NCBI GenBank assembly: GCA_964351995.1 | Contig: CAYGQE010000024.1 | Span: 1 to 64,000 of the forward strand | Direction: 5' to 3' | Source: SZUA-35 sp964351995 | Lineage (GTDB): Bacteria; Actinomycetota; Acidimicrobiia; Acidimicrobiales; SZUA-35 | Length of the DNA stretch: 64,000 nt | In this document: positions 1 through 6,741 of the stretch, one piece after another | Layout: the number at the start of each line of letters is the position of its first letter | Position numbering within the stretch: the stretch's first letter is position 1 | Notes under the pieces: model-generated | The model's database searches: none | Told to the model about the DNA's origin: nothing | What the model saw: the letters and a program-made list of their open reading frames with translations, nothing else | Made by a program: the position numbers and the translations under genes

Positions 1-93
1 AGCAATGCTCTGTTCAGACCCCCAGCGACTCCTCCAACCGCTCCCCCGGCACCACCCGCACCACCCGCACCACCCGCACCACCCGCCGAATGA
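1..93 (+). CDS. C-terminal tail of an upstream gene (partial), Pro-rich
   Basis: Frame 1 is open from the left edge to a TGA at 91-93. It encodes about 30 residues ending in a run of Ala-Pro-Pro repeats and a final Glu. The TGA overlaps the ATG of the next gene (ATGA at 90-93), which is the usual translational coupling inside an operon. In actinobacteria a small PH-domain protein (YdbS-like) often precedes a YdbT-like protein and often has a Pro/Ala-rich tail. That identity is inferred from context only, because the folded part lies outside the window. Confidence 0.6.
   Translation, partial: SNALFRPPATPPTAPPAPPAPPAPPAPPAE
51..86. repeat. Four exact tandem copies of a 9-bp unit
   Basis: The unit ACCACCCGC is repeated at 51-59, 60-68, 69-77 and 78-86. 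In frame 1 it encodes repeated Ala-Pro-Pro in the tail of the upstream protein. It is a candidate slipped-strand site: gain or loss of a unit keeps the frame and only changes tail length. Confidence 0.9.
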
Positions 94-1520
94 TCGACCT
101 TCGACTACCGCAACGGCAGTCACCGCTGGCGATTGTCTTCCTCGCTCTACGGGTTCTCCGATCGCTTGGAATCGCTCAGCTCGTGATCGCCGCGCTTTTC
201 CTGTTTCAGGCGCCACTCGACGGGCCACTGATCCTGATCCCGACCGTTGTCATCTTGCTCCTCGGGGCGTTTTCCGCACTCTCGTGGTGGCGCTACACAT
301 TTCAATTGCTCGATGGGGAGTTGGTCGTAGTCAAAGGTGTCGTCAGCGTTGACCGACTGACCGTTCCGGTCGACCGAATTCAGAGCCTCGGCATCGATCA
401 GGAACTCCTGCACCGGATGACCGGGTTGGTGAAGGTCTCGGTCGACACCGCTGGCTCGTCGGAGGCCGAATTCACCATCGACGCCGTGTCTCGTCCTGTC
501 GCAGAAGAACTCCAGCGACTTGCTGTCACGTCAACCCCAACAGCAACAGCGGCACAGCTGACCGGAGCACCGCCTCCGCCCCATGCCGACGATCAGGTGG
601 TGTTGGCGCACGGGCCCGGTCGTCTCGTCCGGGCTGCGTTGACGATGTGGCCGCTGACCGGTCTGATCATCCTCGGACCGTTCTTCGCATTCGGGGAGCA
701 GTTCAGCCGACAACTCAATGAGCGTGTTGGTGAGGTCGAGATCAGCACCGACCAGTTCGCGTGGTGGTGGGCCCCCGTTGGCCTGGCGGGGTTCCTCGCC
801 CTCAGCATCCTGATGAACATCGCAAGGGTCATCCTGGCTGATTGGCAGTTGACGCTTCGGGCCAGCTCGACGAGCCTTCGCCGCACGTCCGGACTGCTGT
901 CTCGAACGAGCAAGGCAAGCAGCATCGCTCGCGTGCAAGTCGTGACGAGCGAACAGAACCCGTTGCAGCAGCGAGCCGGTCTCCGAACGGTTGGCCTGTC
1001 CACCATTGGAGAGGGAGATCTCGCCCTGATCGGCTGCGACGACGATCAGTTCGACATGGTCCGGGGTCTCGCCGGTTCGAGCTCACACATGGCGCTCGAT
1101 CGACGAATTCATCCGGCCGAGATCTTTCTCGCCGTTCGCAACACCAGCATCTTCATGACGATCATCGCCGTTGTTGGGTGGTTCGTCGTCAGCTGGTGGG
1201 CACTGCTCGTCTACATCGTCGTGCCACTGGTCTGGTTCACCCAGCGACGCCACGTCCAGAACTTCCGTTGGGGGCTGGGTCCGGAGCTCGCGACGTTCAC
1301 CCACGTCTTCGACAACTCCACTCGGCAGGCACTGCTCCGGAAGACGAATGCGGTGCGCGTGACTCAGTCCATCTTCCAGCGACGACGCGAGCTGGCCCAC
1401 GTTCACCTCGTCACCGCAGCCGGAACGATCTCCGTCGGCATGATCCCCATTGGCGAAGCGAGAGCGGTGCGCGATGCAGTCCTCGCCGCCGCCGAGACCG
1501 ACCCTCGCCCCTGGATGTGA
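90..1520 (+). CDS. PH domain-containing membrane protein, YdbT-like (bPH2 repeats)
   Basis: A 476-aa membrane protein. Hydrophobic segments lie near residues 12-35, 45-65, 180-200, 225-245 and 350-385. Between them are three soluble stretches resembling bacterial PH (bPH2, DUF304) domains: about 70-150, 255-335 and 390-470. The first carries the typical run of a variable Trp/Arg edge strand, VPVDRIQSLGID, and a final SEAEFTIDAV-like strand. YdbT-type proteins are conserved in Gram-positives, but their biochemical role is poorly defined; membrane stress has been suggested for some. The ATG overlaps the stop of the upstream gene, so the two are probably cotranscribed. The frame is also open to the left edge, but no start codon occurs there. 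Confidence 0.8.
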   Translation: MIDLRLPQRQSPLAIVFLALRVLRSLGIAQLVIAALFLFQAPLDGPLILIPTVVILLLGAFSALSWWRYTFQLLDGELVVVKGVVSVDRLTVPVDRIQSLGIDQELLHRMTGLVKVSVDTAGSSEAEFTIDAVSRPVAEELQRLAVTSTPTATAAQLTGAPPPPHADDQVVLAHGPGRLVRAALTMWPLTGLIILGPFFAFGEQFSRQLNERVGEVEISTDQFAWWWAPVGLAGFLALSILMNIARVILADWQLTLRASSTSLRRTSGLLSRTSKASSIARVQVVTSEQNPLQQRAGLRTVGLSTIGEGDLALIGCDDDQFDMVRGLAGSSSHMALDRRIHPAEIFLAVRNTSIFMTIIAVVGWFVVSWWALLVYIVVPLVWFTQRRHVQNFRWGLGPELATFTHVFDNSTRQALLRKTNAVRVTQSIFQRRRELAHVHLVTAAGTISVGMIPIGEARAVRDAVLAAAETDPRPWM

Positions 1521-1527
1521 ACGCGTC

Positions 1528-1548
1528 GGCCGCAGGGCGGCCTTTGGC
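1528..1548 (+). terminator. Hairpin after the PH-domain gene
   Basis: GGCCGC (1528-1533) and GCGGCC (1537-1542) form a perfect 6-bp GC stem with a 3-nt loop, followed by TTTGG. It lies 8 bp past the stop codon and is a plausible weak intrinsic terminator. Confidence 0.5.
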
Positions 1549-1628
1549 GTTCCCGGAGTTCTTCGCTGGGGCTCAGAACGTCCACCGGGTGAAACAGACG
1601 ATCTCGAATCATTGGCAACCCAAGCACG

Positions 1629-1634
1629 TAGGGT
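1629..1634 (+). promoter_or_regulatory. -10 element TAGGGT of the HAD gene
   Basis: TAGGGT ends 7 nt before the GTG at 1642. This places the transcription start at or next to the start codon (leaderless mRNA) and supports the GTG over upstream in-frame codons. Confidence 0.6.
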
Positions 1635-1641
1635 GCTGACG

Positions 1642-2280
1642 GTGAGCGACATTGAACTGGTTTTGATGGATTGGGCCGGCACCGTGACGGTTCCGATGAG
1701 CCAGATGATGAAAGATGCCATCGCCTTTCTCGGCTGGACCGACGAAGAAGTCGGCCAGGCACTCGGAGCGCTCGCCGAGTACTTCACCTCCGACGACTCG
1801 ATCGTCCACCAAGCCGAGCGAGGCGAGGTCGACGACAGCGAACTCCTCACCTGGCTCGATGCCCAGTACCCGGGCGCCAGCGCACTGTTCGATGTCGATC
1901 AGCCGTCGTTCATCAATGCCGCCGATCGCCCCGAGATGATCGAACTGCTCTGGTGGCTACAGGACAACGAGATCGAGGTATGGCTCGCCACGAACAACTT
2001 TGCCAGCGCACAGGACATGCTCGCCTCTCGGTATCTCGACGGCGGTGTGGTCAACGCCATCGTCAACTCGGCGCTGGTTGGTGCCCGCAAGCCGCACGCG
2101 GACTATTGGAAGATCATCATCGACGCCTCTGGCCTCGAACCCAGTCAGATGCTGCTTGTCGACGACAACGTCGCCAACCTCGAAGCCGCTGCTGCGCTCG
2201 GCATGACCACCGTCTCGGTCGGCGACGACGCAACGCCAGCCATCGCCGAGATCAAGTCCGCCTTCGCCAATGGCACCTGA
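1642..2280 (+). CDS. HAD-superfamily hydrolase-like protein with DWAGT motif I
   Basis: A 212-aa protein with HAD architecture. Motif I is MDWAGT (nucleophile Asp10), motif II is the Thr of LATNN, motif III is the Lys of GARKPH, and motif IV is LLVDDN. A helical cap lies between motifs I and II. The second acidic residue of the usual DxD is Ala12. Among known HAD enzymes, DWAGT is characteristic of phosphonoacetaldehyde hydrolase, where Ala replaces the general acid Asp because a cap lysine forms a Schiff base. This protein is shorter than PhnX and no phosphonate genes are nearby, so that activity is not claimed. Its stop overlaps the next gene by 11 bp, implying cotranslation with a GH1-like partner. 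The GTG start is chosen from the leaderless -10. Confidence 0.75.
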   Translation: MSDIELVLMDWAGTVTVPMSQMMKDAIAFLGWTDEEVGQALGALAEYFTSDDSIVHQAERGEVDDSELLTWLDAQYPGASALFDVDQPSFINAADRPEMIELLWWLQDNEIEVWLATNNFASAQDMLASRYLDGGVVNAIVNSALVGARKPHADYWKIIIDASGLEPSQMLLVDDNVANLEAAAALGMTTVSVGDDATPAIAEIKSAFANGT

Positions 2281-3418
2281 AACCGGGGCAGGCACCCCGA
2301 CGGCAGAGCCAGCTTCGGCCCCCATTCGTCCACAAGGTTTCCACCTCACCGCAACCGAACTCGAGGGCGTTGCGCCTACCGCAGATTGGTCGCGATGGAT
2401 CAGCCGCAACCGGGCGCCGGGCAGCAGTGACGGTGCCGGCTTCCGGTCATCGTGGCGTGATGATCTCGAACAACTCGCTCAGATGGGCGCCACCGAAATC
2501 GCCATCACGCTGGAGTGGGCCCGCCTGTGGCCAACACCGAGCGCCCCGGACGGCCAAGAAGTCGAGTACCGGCGCGATCTGCTCGCCACGATCGGCGAGC
2601 TCGGTCTGACGCCATGGGCGTGTCTCGTCGACGGCACATTGCCCGGCTGGTTCGCCGACGACGAGAGGGGGTTCACCGACGAAAAAACCCGCAACCTCCT
2701 GTGGCCTCGGCACGTCGATTGGATCGGCGAGACATTCGGCGATCTCGCCGGCGGGTGGATTCCCATGCGCGAGCCCCGTCAGTGGGCGGCGTGGGGTCAA
2801 CTCATCGGAGCGACACCCCCGGGCAATCAACGACGCCGCGACATGCAAAAGCTGGTGAACGCTGTCACGACCGCCGAGATCGAAGCCGAGCGACTCCTTC
2901 GCGGGTCAGCGCCCGTCGCCACGTATGTGACCGGACGAACCGTGCTGGGCGAGTTCGACAATGTGAAGGCAGCGCCGCACGCGGCCTGGCTCACCACCCA
3001 CCTCGCTCAGCGGTGGCTCGACGATCTCGCTGAGGGTTCAGCACGGGATGCCTTCGACAGAGTGATCGTGCAGCTGCGGCCCGGCATCAGCGTCGACGGT
3101 GATGGCGCGTGGAGTGCGTTGACCAGCGGTCACGATGCTGATGCGCTGCTGGCTCCATTGGAAGCGGTGCTTGCATCATCGGGTGATCGCGATGTGGTGG
3201 CCGCAGGTGACCTTGCTGGCGTTCCTGACAGCGGATCGGCTCGCTCCGAGCACGTGCGGGCCATGGTCAGCGGGTCGGCCGAGGTCGGAGCCGCTGGCTG
3301 GTGGCAATCAAGTCCGATCGATGGCTGGCACTGGCAGCACGGTTTCGTTGCCACACCCGGGTTGATCGACCGCGACCGTGCGGTGCGATCCGGGGCGCAC
3401 CCGTTCTCGCGCTCCTGA
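2270..3418 (+). CDS. GH1-like (beta-glucosidase fold) protein lacking the nucleophile
   Basis: A 382-aa protein that follows the glycoside hydrolase family 1 course. It has an N-terminal GFHLTATELEG (cf. GF..A..Q.EG), ITLEWARLWP, LPGWFADD, an acid/base region ending MREP (Glu168), and a C-terminal WWQSSPIDGWHW resembling the family WSLLDNFEW block with its following gly-rich strand. The nucleophile strand, normally (I/V)TENG, reads VAAGDL near residues 311-316, so no Glu is present. It is also about 70 residues shorter than typical GH1. It may be a non-hydrolytic carbohydrate-binding or transferase-like relative. It overlaps the HAD gene by 11 bp, which suggests a joint function. Confidence 0.7.
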   Translation: MAPETGAGTPTAEPASAPIRPQGFHLTATELEGVAPTADWSRWISRNRAPGSSDGAGFRSSWRDDLEQLAQMGATEIAITLEWARLWPTPSAPDGQEVEYRRDLLATIGELGLTPWACLVDGTLPGWFADDERGFTDEKTRNLLWPRHVDWIGETFGDLAGGWIPMREPRQWAAWGQLIGATPPGNQRRRDMQKLVNAVTTAEIEAERLLRGSAPVATYVTGRTVLGEFDNVKAAPHAAWLTTHLAQRWLDDLAEGSARDAFDRVIVQLRPGISVDGDGAWSALTSGHDADALLAPLEAVLASSGDRDVVAAGDLAGVPDSGSARSEHVRAMVSGSAEVGAAGWWQSSPIDGWHWQHGFVATPGLIDRDRAVRSGAHPFSRS

Positions 3419-3505
3419 TCACCGAAGCTTGACCAACGAGGCTGATCCACCGGACCTGGTCGAGGGACCTCGAGACCTGGGCCAAACGGATGCCGGAGCG
3501 CGGCC

Positions 3506-3511
3506 GACACT
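3506..3511 (+). promoter_or_regulatory. Possible -10 element GACACT
   Basis: GACACT ends 6 nt before the ATG at 3518. It has the conserved A at position 2 and T at position 6 of the TANNNT box but lacks the first T. The spacing matches other leaderless starts in the window. Confidence 0.35.
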
Positions 3512-3517
3512 TCGCCC

Positions 3518-5140
3518 ATGAGTCCCGCCGCCCCATCCACGACGCTTGCCCGCTTGCTCGGCGCCATGATGTCCCTCGCTCTTCTCACCGCTCACACCTC
3601 GCCCGTCGGCGCCGTCGAGCCAGGCGAAGACGTCTCCACTGTCGCCGGGAGCGGCGAACCCGGTATCGAACCGGGGCAGCTCGACAGTCCGGCGGCTGGC
3701 GCCATCGATGCCAACGGCAACGTCTACGTCGCTGACTACAACAATCATCGAATCCAAAAGATTGCGCCGAACGGCACGATCACCACCGTTGCTGGTGGCA
3801 ACGGGAAAGGCAACGCCAGCAATCAGCTGGCCCTGCCCGCTGCCCTTGCCGTCGACGCAGCCGGAAACCTGCTGATCGCCGACCGAGACAACCACCGGAT
3901 CCAACGTGTCGCCCCCGATGGCACCGCTCGCACCATCGCTGGTGGAAACGGCATGGGCAACGGCGAGCACCAGCTGAGCTTCCCGCTCGGCGTCTCGATC
4001 GATGTCGAAGGCAACTTGTTCGTCTCCGATGCCGGAAACCACCGAGTACAGAAGATCAGCGTCAACGGAAATGTCACCACGGTCGCTGGCGGCAACGGCG
4101 CTGGCCCTGGGCTCGACCAGTTGAACTACCCCGCAGGCCTGTCGATCGGCCTCGACGGCACGGTCTATGTCGTCGACCGTTTCAATCATCGAGTGCAACG
4201 CATCGCACCAAACGGTGTGGTCACGACGGTCGCGGGCGGCAACGGTGGCGGCAACGCCGACAACCAGCTCTCCGCTCCGACCGGTGTCGCGACCGACGTC
4301 ATCGGCGATCTCTACATCGCTGACTTCGGCAACAACCGAGTCCAGCGAGTTCGGGCCACCGTCACCACGACCGTCGGTGGTGGCAACGGGCCTGGAACCG
4401 ACGACAACCAACTGGACAACCCCTACGGCTTGGCCATCGACCTGAACGGCAACCTCTTCATCGCCGACTCGTTCAACCACCGCATCCAGAAGATCACCGC
4501 GGTCAACGGGGCCCCGGGCATCGCAGCCGGCATCACATGGAATCCGGCAACTGCACCGCGACCCGACCCAGTGTCGACCATTCCCCAGAACCCCAACAAC
4601 AATCCGACCGGCTCGCCGGTGACGACACCGTCCTCAGGAAATAGCGGGAACACGACCGGTTCCAGTGGCGAGCAAGTGGCGGGACCGGTCGTGGTCAGCA
4701 GCCCCAACAGCGGGAACAGCACGACATCGGGCGGCGAACAAGTGGCCGGACCGTCGGTCAGCTCCAACCGTCTGCTGCAAGGGCGCTTCGCAAACAGCAC
4801 CGGGCCAAGCGCGCTCATCGCCCGGCTCTACATGGCGGTGTTCAACCGTCAGCCCGACATCTCGGGCCATGCCTATTGGGTCCGCCGGTACGAGCAGGGC
4901 ACGAGCTATCTCAAGATCGCCGACTACTTCGTTCAAAGCCCGGAATTCGTGAACACCTACAGCGCTCTCAACACCAAAGGCTTCGTGAACTTGCTCTATC
5001 GCAACGTGTTCGTCCGCTCCGGCGACGAAACCGGTATTGCCTATTGGAACGGTCGCATCGACGGCGGCACCAGTCGGGCCTACGTCACGCTGCTGTTCTC
5101 GGATTCCCCCGAATTCCGCCAGCTCACCGCCACCAACTGA
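3518..5140 (+). CDS. Secreted NHL-repeat protein with C-terminal DUF4214 domain
   Basis: A 540-aa protein. It has an N-terminal signal peptide (hydrophobic LLGAMMSLALLTA core, cleavage near Val-Gly-Ala at about residue 33). Six NHL-type propeller blades span residues 40-330, each with an (A/S)VD..GN(L/V)(Y/F)(I/V)AD..NHR(I/V)Q(K/R) pattern. A Ser/Thr/Gly/Asn/Pro-rich linker covers 340-420. A DUF4214 domain at about 430-540 has the signature of Arg-Gln-Pro-Asp..Gly..YW and SPEF repeated twice. DUF4214 is found in secreted and surface proteins, often repeated, with no defined activity. The linker contains two near-identical segments (SGEQVAGP and GGEQVAGP). The protein is predicted to be exported; no LPXTG or SLH anchor is visible. 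Confidence 0.85.
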   Translation: MSPAAPSTTLARLLGAMMSLALLTAHTSPVGAVEPGEDVSTVAGSGEPGIEPGQLDSPAAGAIDANGNVYVADYNNHRIQKIAPNGTITTVAGGNGKGNASNQLALPAALAVDAAGNLLIADRDNHRIQRVAPDGTARTIAGGNGMGNGEHQLSFPLGVSIDVEGNLFVSDAGNHRVQKISVNGNVTTVAGGNGAGPGLDQLNYPAGLSIGLDGTVYVVDRFNHRVQRIAPNGVVTTVAGGNGGGNADNQLSAPTGVATDVIGDLYIADFGNNRVQRVRATVTTTVGGGNGPGTDDNQLDNPYGLAIDLNGNLFIADSFNHRIQKITAVNGAPGIAAGITWNPATAPRPDPVSTIPQNPNNNPTGSPVTTPSSGNSGNTTGSSGEQVAGPVVVSSPNSGNSTTSGGEQVAGPSVSSNRLLQGRFANSTGPSALIARLYMAVFNRQPDISGHAYWVRRYEQGTSYLKIADYFVQSPEFVNTYSALNTKGFVNLLYRNVFVRSGDETGIAYWNGRIDGGTSRAYVTLLFSDSPEFRQLTATN

Positions 5141-5190
5141 GGCTGGGACGGAATGGGGGTCGGACCCTGCCGTTCGCTTCGCTCACTAAC

Positions 5191-5218
5191 CGAGTTGCTC
5201 GCTGCCGCTCTCAACTCG
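5191..5218. terminator. Inverted repeat between convergent genes
   Basis: CGAGTTG (5191-5197) pairs with CAACTCG (5212-5218) around a 14-nt loop. It sits in the 98-bp gap between the NHL gene and the convergent AAA ATPase gene and may act as a bidirectional terminator. There is no U-tract on either side. Confidence 0.35.
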
Positions 5219-5238
5219 CGCCCCGGAGCATCAGCCCG

Positions 5239-6648
5239 TTAGCTTCGGCCGCGGTAGCTGGCTCGGGAACCGATCGAGTCTTTGTTGAGACGCTTGGCCA
5301 GGTGCAGGCCTTCGAGGATCAACTCGATCGCCGATGCTTGCGTGGCAGCTGACGTGTCGTCGCCGCACAGCGCAGCAACGGGACCGGCCAACGCTGGGAC
5401 CTTTGCCAGCAGATCGGTGTAGTCGGTGATCGGCATATCGTCGCCAGCGCTGGCAACGATCTCGGCGTCGAACTCCTCGACGACCTGACGAACACCTTCG
5501 CCAGACACCCGAGCCTTGAAGACGTCGAGAACCGCCGAACGGAGGAGGTGGTCGATGACTTCCCCGTCGCGACCTTCGTCGAGCGACTCGACTTCGATCT
5601 TGCCTGCGGTGGAGGAGATCAGCGCGTCGAGATCGCACACGCGAGGCACGATGTCGTCCTCCTTCAATGCCAGGCTGCGGCGAACCGCGGCGGCGGCGAG
5701 CGTCTCGAGGTTCGACACCGTGAGCCGAACCGACACGCCTGAACGCTGATTGATGTGCGAGCTCTGACGAGCGAGGTGGGTGAAGCGAGCGATCAGCTCG
5801 AGCATGAAGTCGGGGATACGAACCGCTGGTTCGTCCGGGATGTTCGCCTCTTGCTGGGCGATGAGCATCTCGGTCTCGATCTCGAGCGGGTAGTGGGTGC
5901 GGATCTGAGCGCCAAAGCGGTCCTTCAACGGCGTGATCATGCGACCGCGATTGGTGTAGTCCTCAGGATTGGCCGAGGCGACGAGCAAGACATCGAGCGG
6001 CAGACGCACCTTGTAGCCACGGATCTGGACGTCGCGCTCTTCGAGCACGTTGAGCAAGCCGACCTGGATGCGCTCGGCGAGGTCGGGAAGCTCGTTGATG
6101 GCGAACACGCCGCGGTTGGTACGAGGAACAAGGCCGTAGTGCAGCGTCAGTTCATCTGAGAGATACCGGCCCTCAGCGACCTTGATCGGGTCGACTTCAC
6201 CGATCAGGTCAGAGATCGAAGTGTCCGGCGTGGCCAACTTCTCACCGAAGCGGTCGTCGCGGTGGACCCAACTGATCGAGGTGTCGTCGCCATCCTCGGC
6301 CACGATGTCGAGCGCATAGCGCGAGATCGGATTGTACGGATCGTCGTTGATCTCAGAACCCGAGACGATCGGCATCCACTCGTCGAGCAGGTTGGTGAGC
6401 GATCGGATGATGCGGGTCTTGGCTTGGCCGCGCTCGCCGAGGAGGACGACGTCGTGGCCAGCGATCACCGCGTGTTCCAGCTGAGGCAACACGGTGTTCT
6501 CGTAACCCATGACGCCGGGGAACAGGTCGACGTCGTTGCGGATGCGGTCGATGGCGTTGGTCCTGAGCTCTTCCTTGATCGAGCGAGAGGTCCAGCCGGA
6601 GGCGCGGAGCGCTCCGAGGGTCTGTGGCAGGTCTGAAGCGGAAGTCAC
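5239..6648 (-). CDS. MoxR/magnesium chelatase ChlI-like AAA+ ATPase
   Basis: A 469-aa AAA+ ATPase. The Walker A-type loop is LLGERGQAKTRI, the Walker B/sensor region contains VFAINELPDL and a following GLLNVLEERDVQIRG, sensor 1 is LLVASANPEDY, and there is an Arg-rich lid with SGVSVRLTVSN. ChlI/MoxR proteins drive ATP-dependent remodelling with VWA-domain partners, but no VWA gene lies in this window. The GTG at 6648 is preferred to the upstream ATG at 6771 because a TAGTGT -10 box ends 7 nt before it and because the longer form would overlap the divergent gene. The last 90 residues are less conserved and Ala/Asp rich. Confidence 0.8.
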   Translation of the reverse strand: MTSASDLPQTLGALRASGWTSRSIKEELRTNAIDRIRNDVDLFPGVMGYENTVLPQLEHAVIAGHDVVLLGERGQAKTRIIRSLTNLLDEWMPIVSGSEINDDPYNPISRYALDIVAEDGDDTSISWVHRDDRFGEKLATPDTSISDLIGEVDPIKVAEGRYLSDELTLHYGLVPRTNRGVFAINELPDLAERIQVGLLNVLEERDVQIRGYKVRLPLDVLLVASANPEDYTNRGRMITPLKDRFGAQIRTHYPLEIETEMLIAQQEANIPDEPAVRIPDFMLELIARFTHLARQSSHINQRSGVSVRLTVSNLETLAAAAVRRSLALKEDDIVPRVCDLDALISSTAGKIEVESLDEGRDGEVIDHLLRSAVLDVFKARVSGEGVRQVVEEFDAEIVASAGDDMPITDYTDLLAKVPALAGPVAALCGDDTSAATQASAIELILEGLHLAKRLNKDSIGSRASYRGRS

Positions 6649-6655
6649 CCCGTCG

Positions 6656-6661
6656 ACACTA
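6656..6661 (-). promoter_or_regulatory. -10 element TAGTGT of the AAA ATPase gene
   Basis: On the minus strand TAGTGT ends 7 nt before the GTG at 6648, a leaderless arrangement. It is divergent from the GH2 promoter 70 bp away. Confidence 0.6.
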
Positions 6662-6729
6662 GTCGTGTGCTCCCGCCACAAGAGAAGCCGCCCGGGACGA
6701 GAACCTTCCCGGACTGCCGAAGCGGCCGG

Positions 6730-6735
6730 TACTCT
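6730..6735 (+). promoter_or_regulatory. -10 element TACTCT of the GH2-like gene
   Basis: TACTCT ends 6 nt before the in-frame GTG at 6742, so the mRNA probably begins at the start codon. Confidence 0.55.
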
Positions 6736-6741
6736 CGCCCC

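Noticed and set aside
5..352. 115-aa open frame at the left edge
   Set aside because: A shifted shadow of the Pro-rich tail and PH gene; His/Pro/Arg-rich product without a motif.
3419..4480. 353-aa open frame on the minus strand
   Set aside because: Antisense shadow of the NHL repeats; repetitive Val/Asp/Gly composition, no start signal, and the plus-strand product has clear family motifs.
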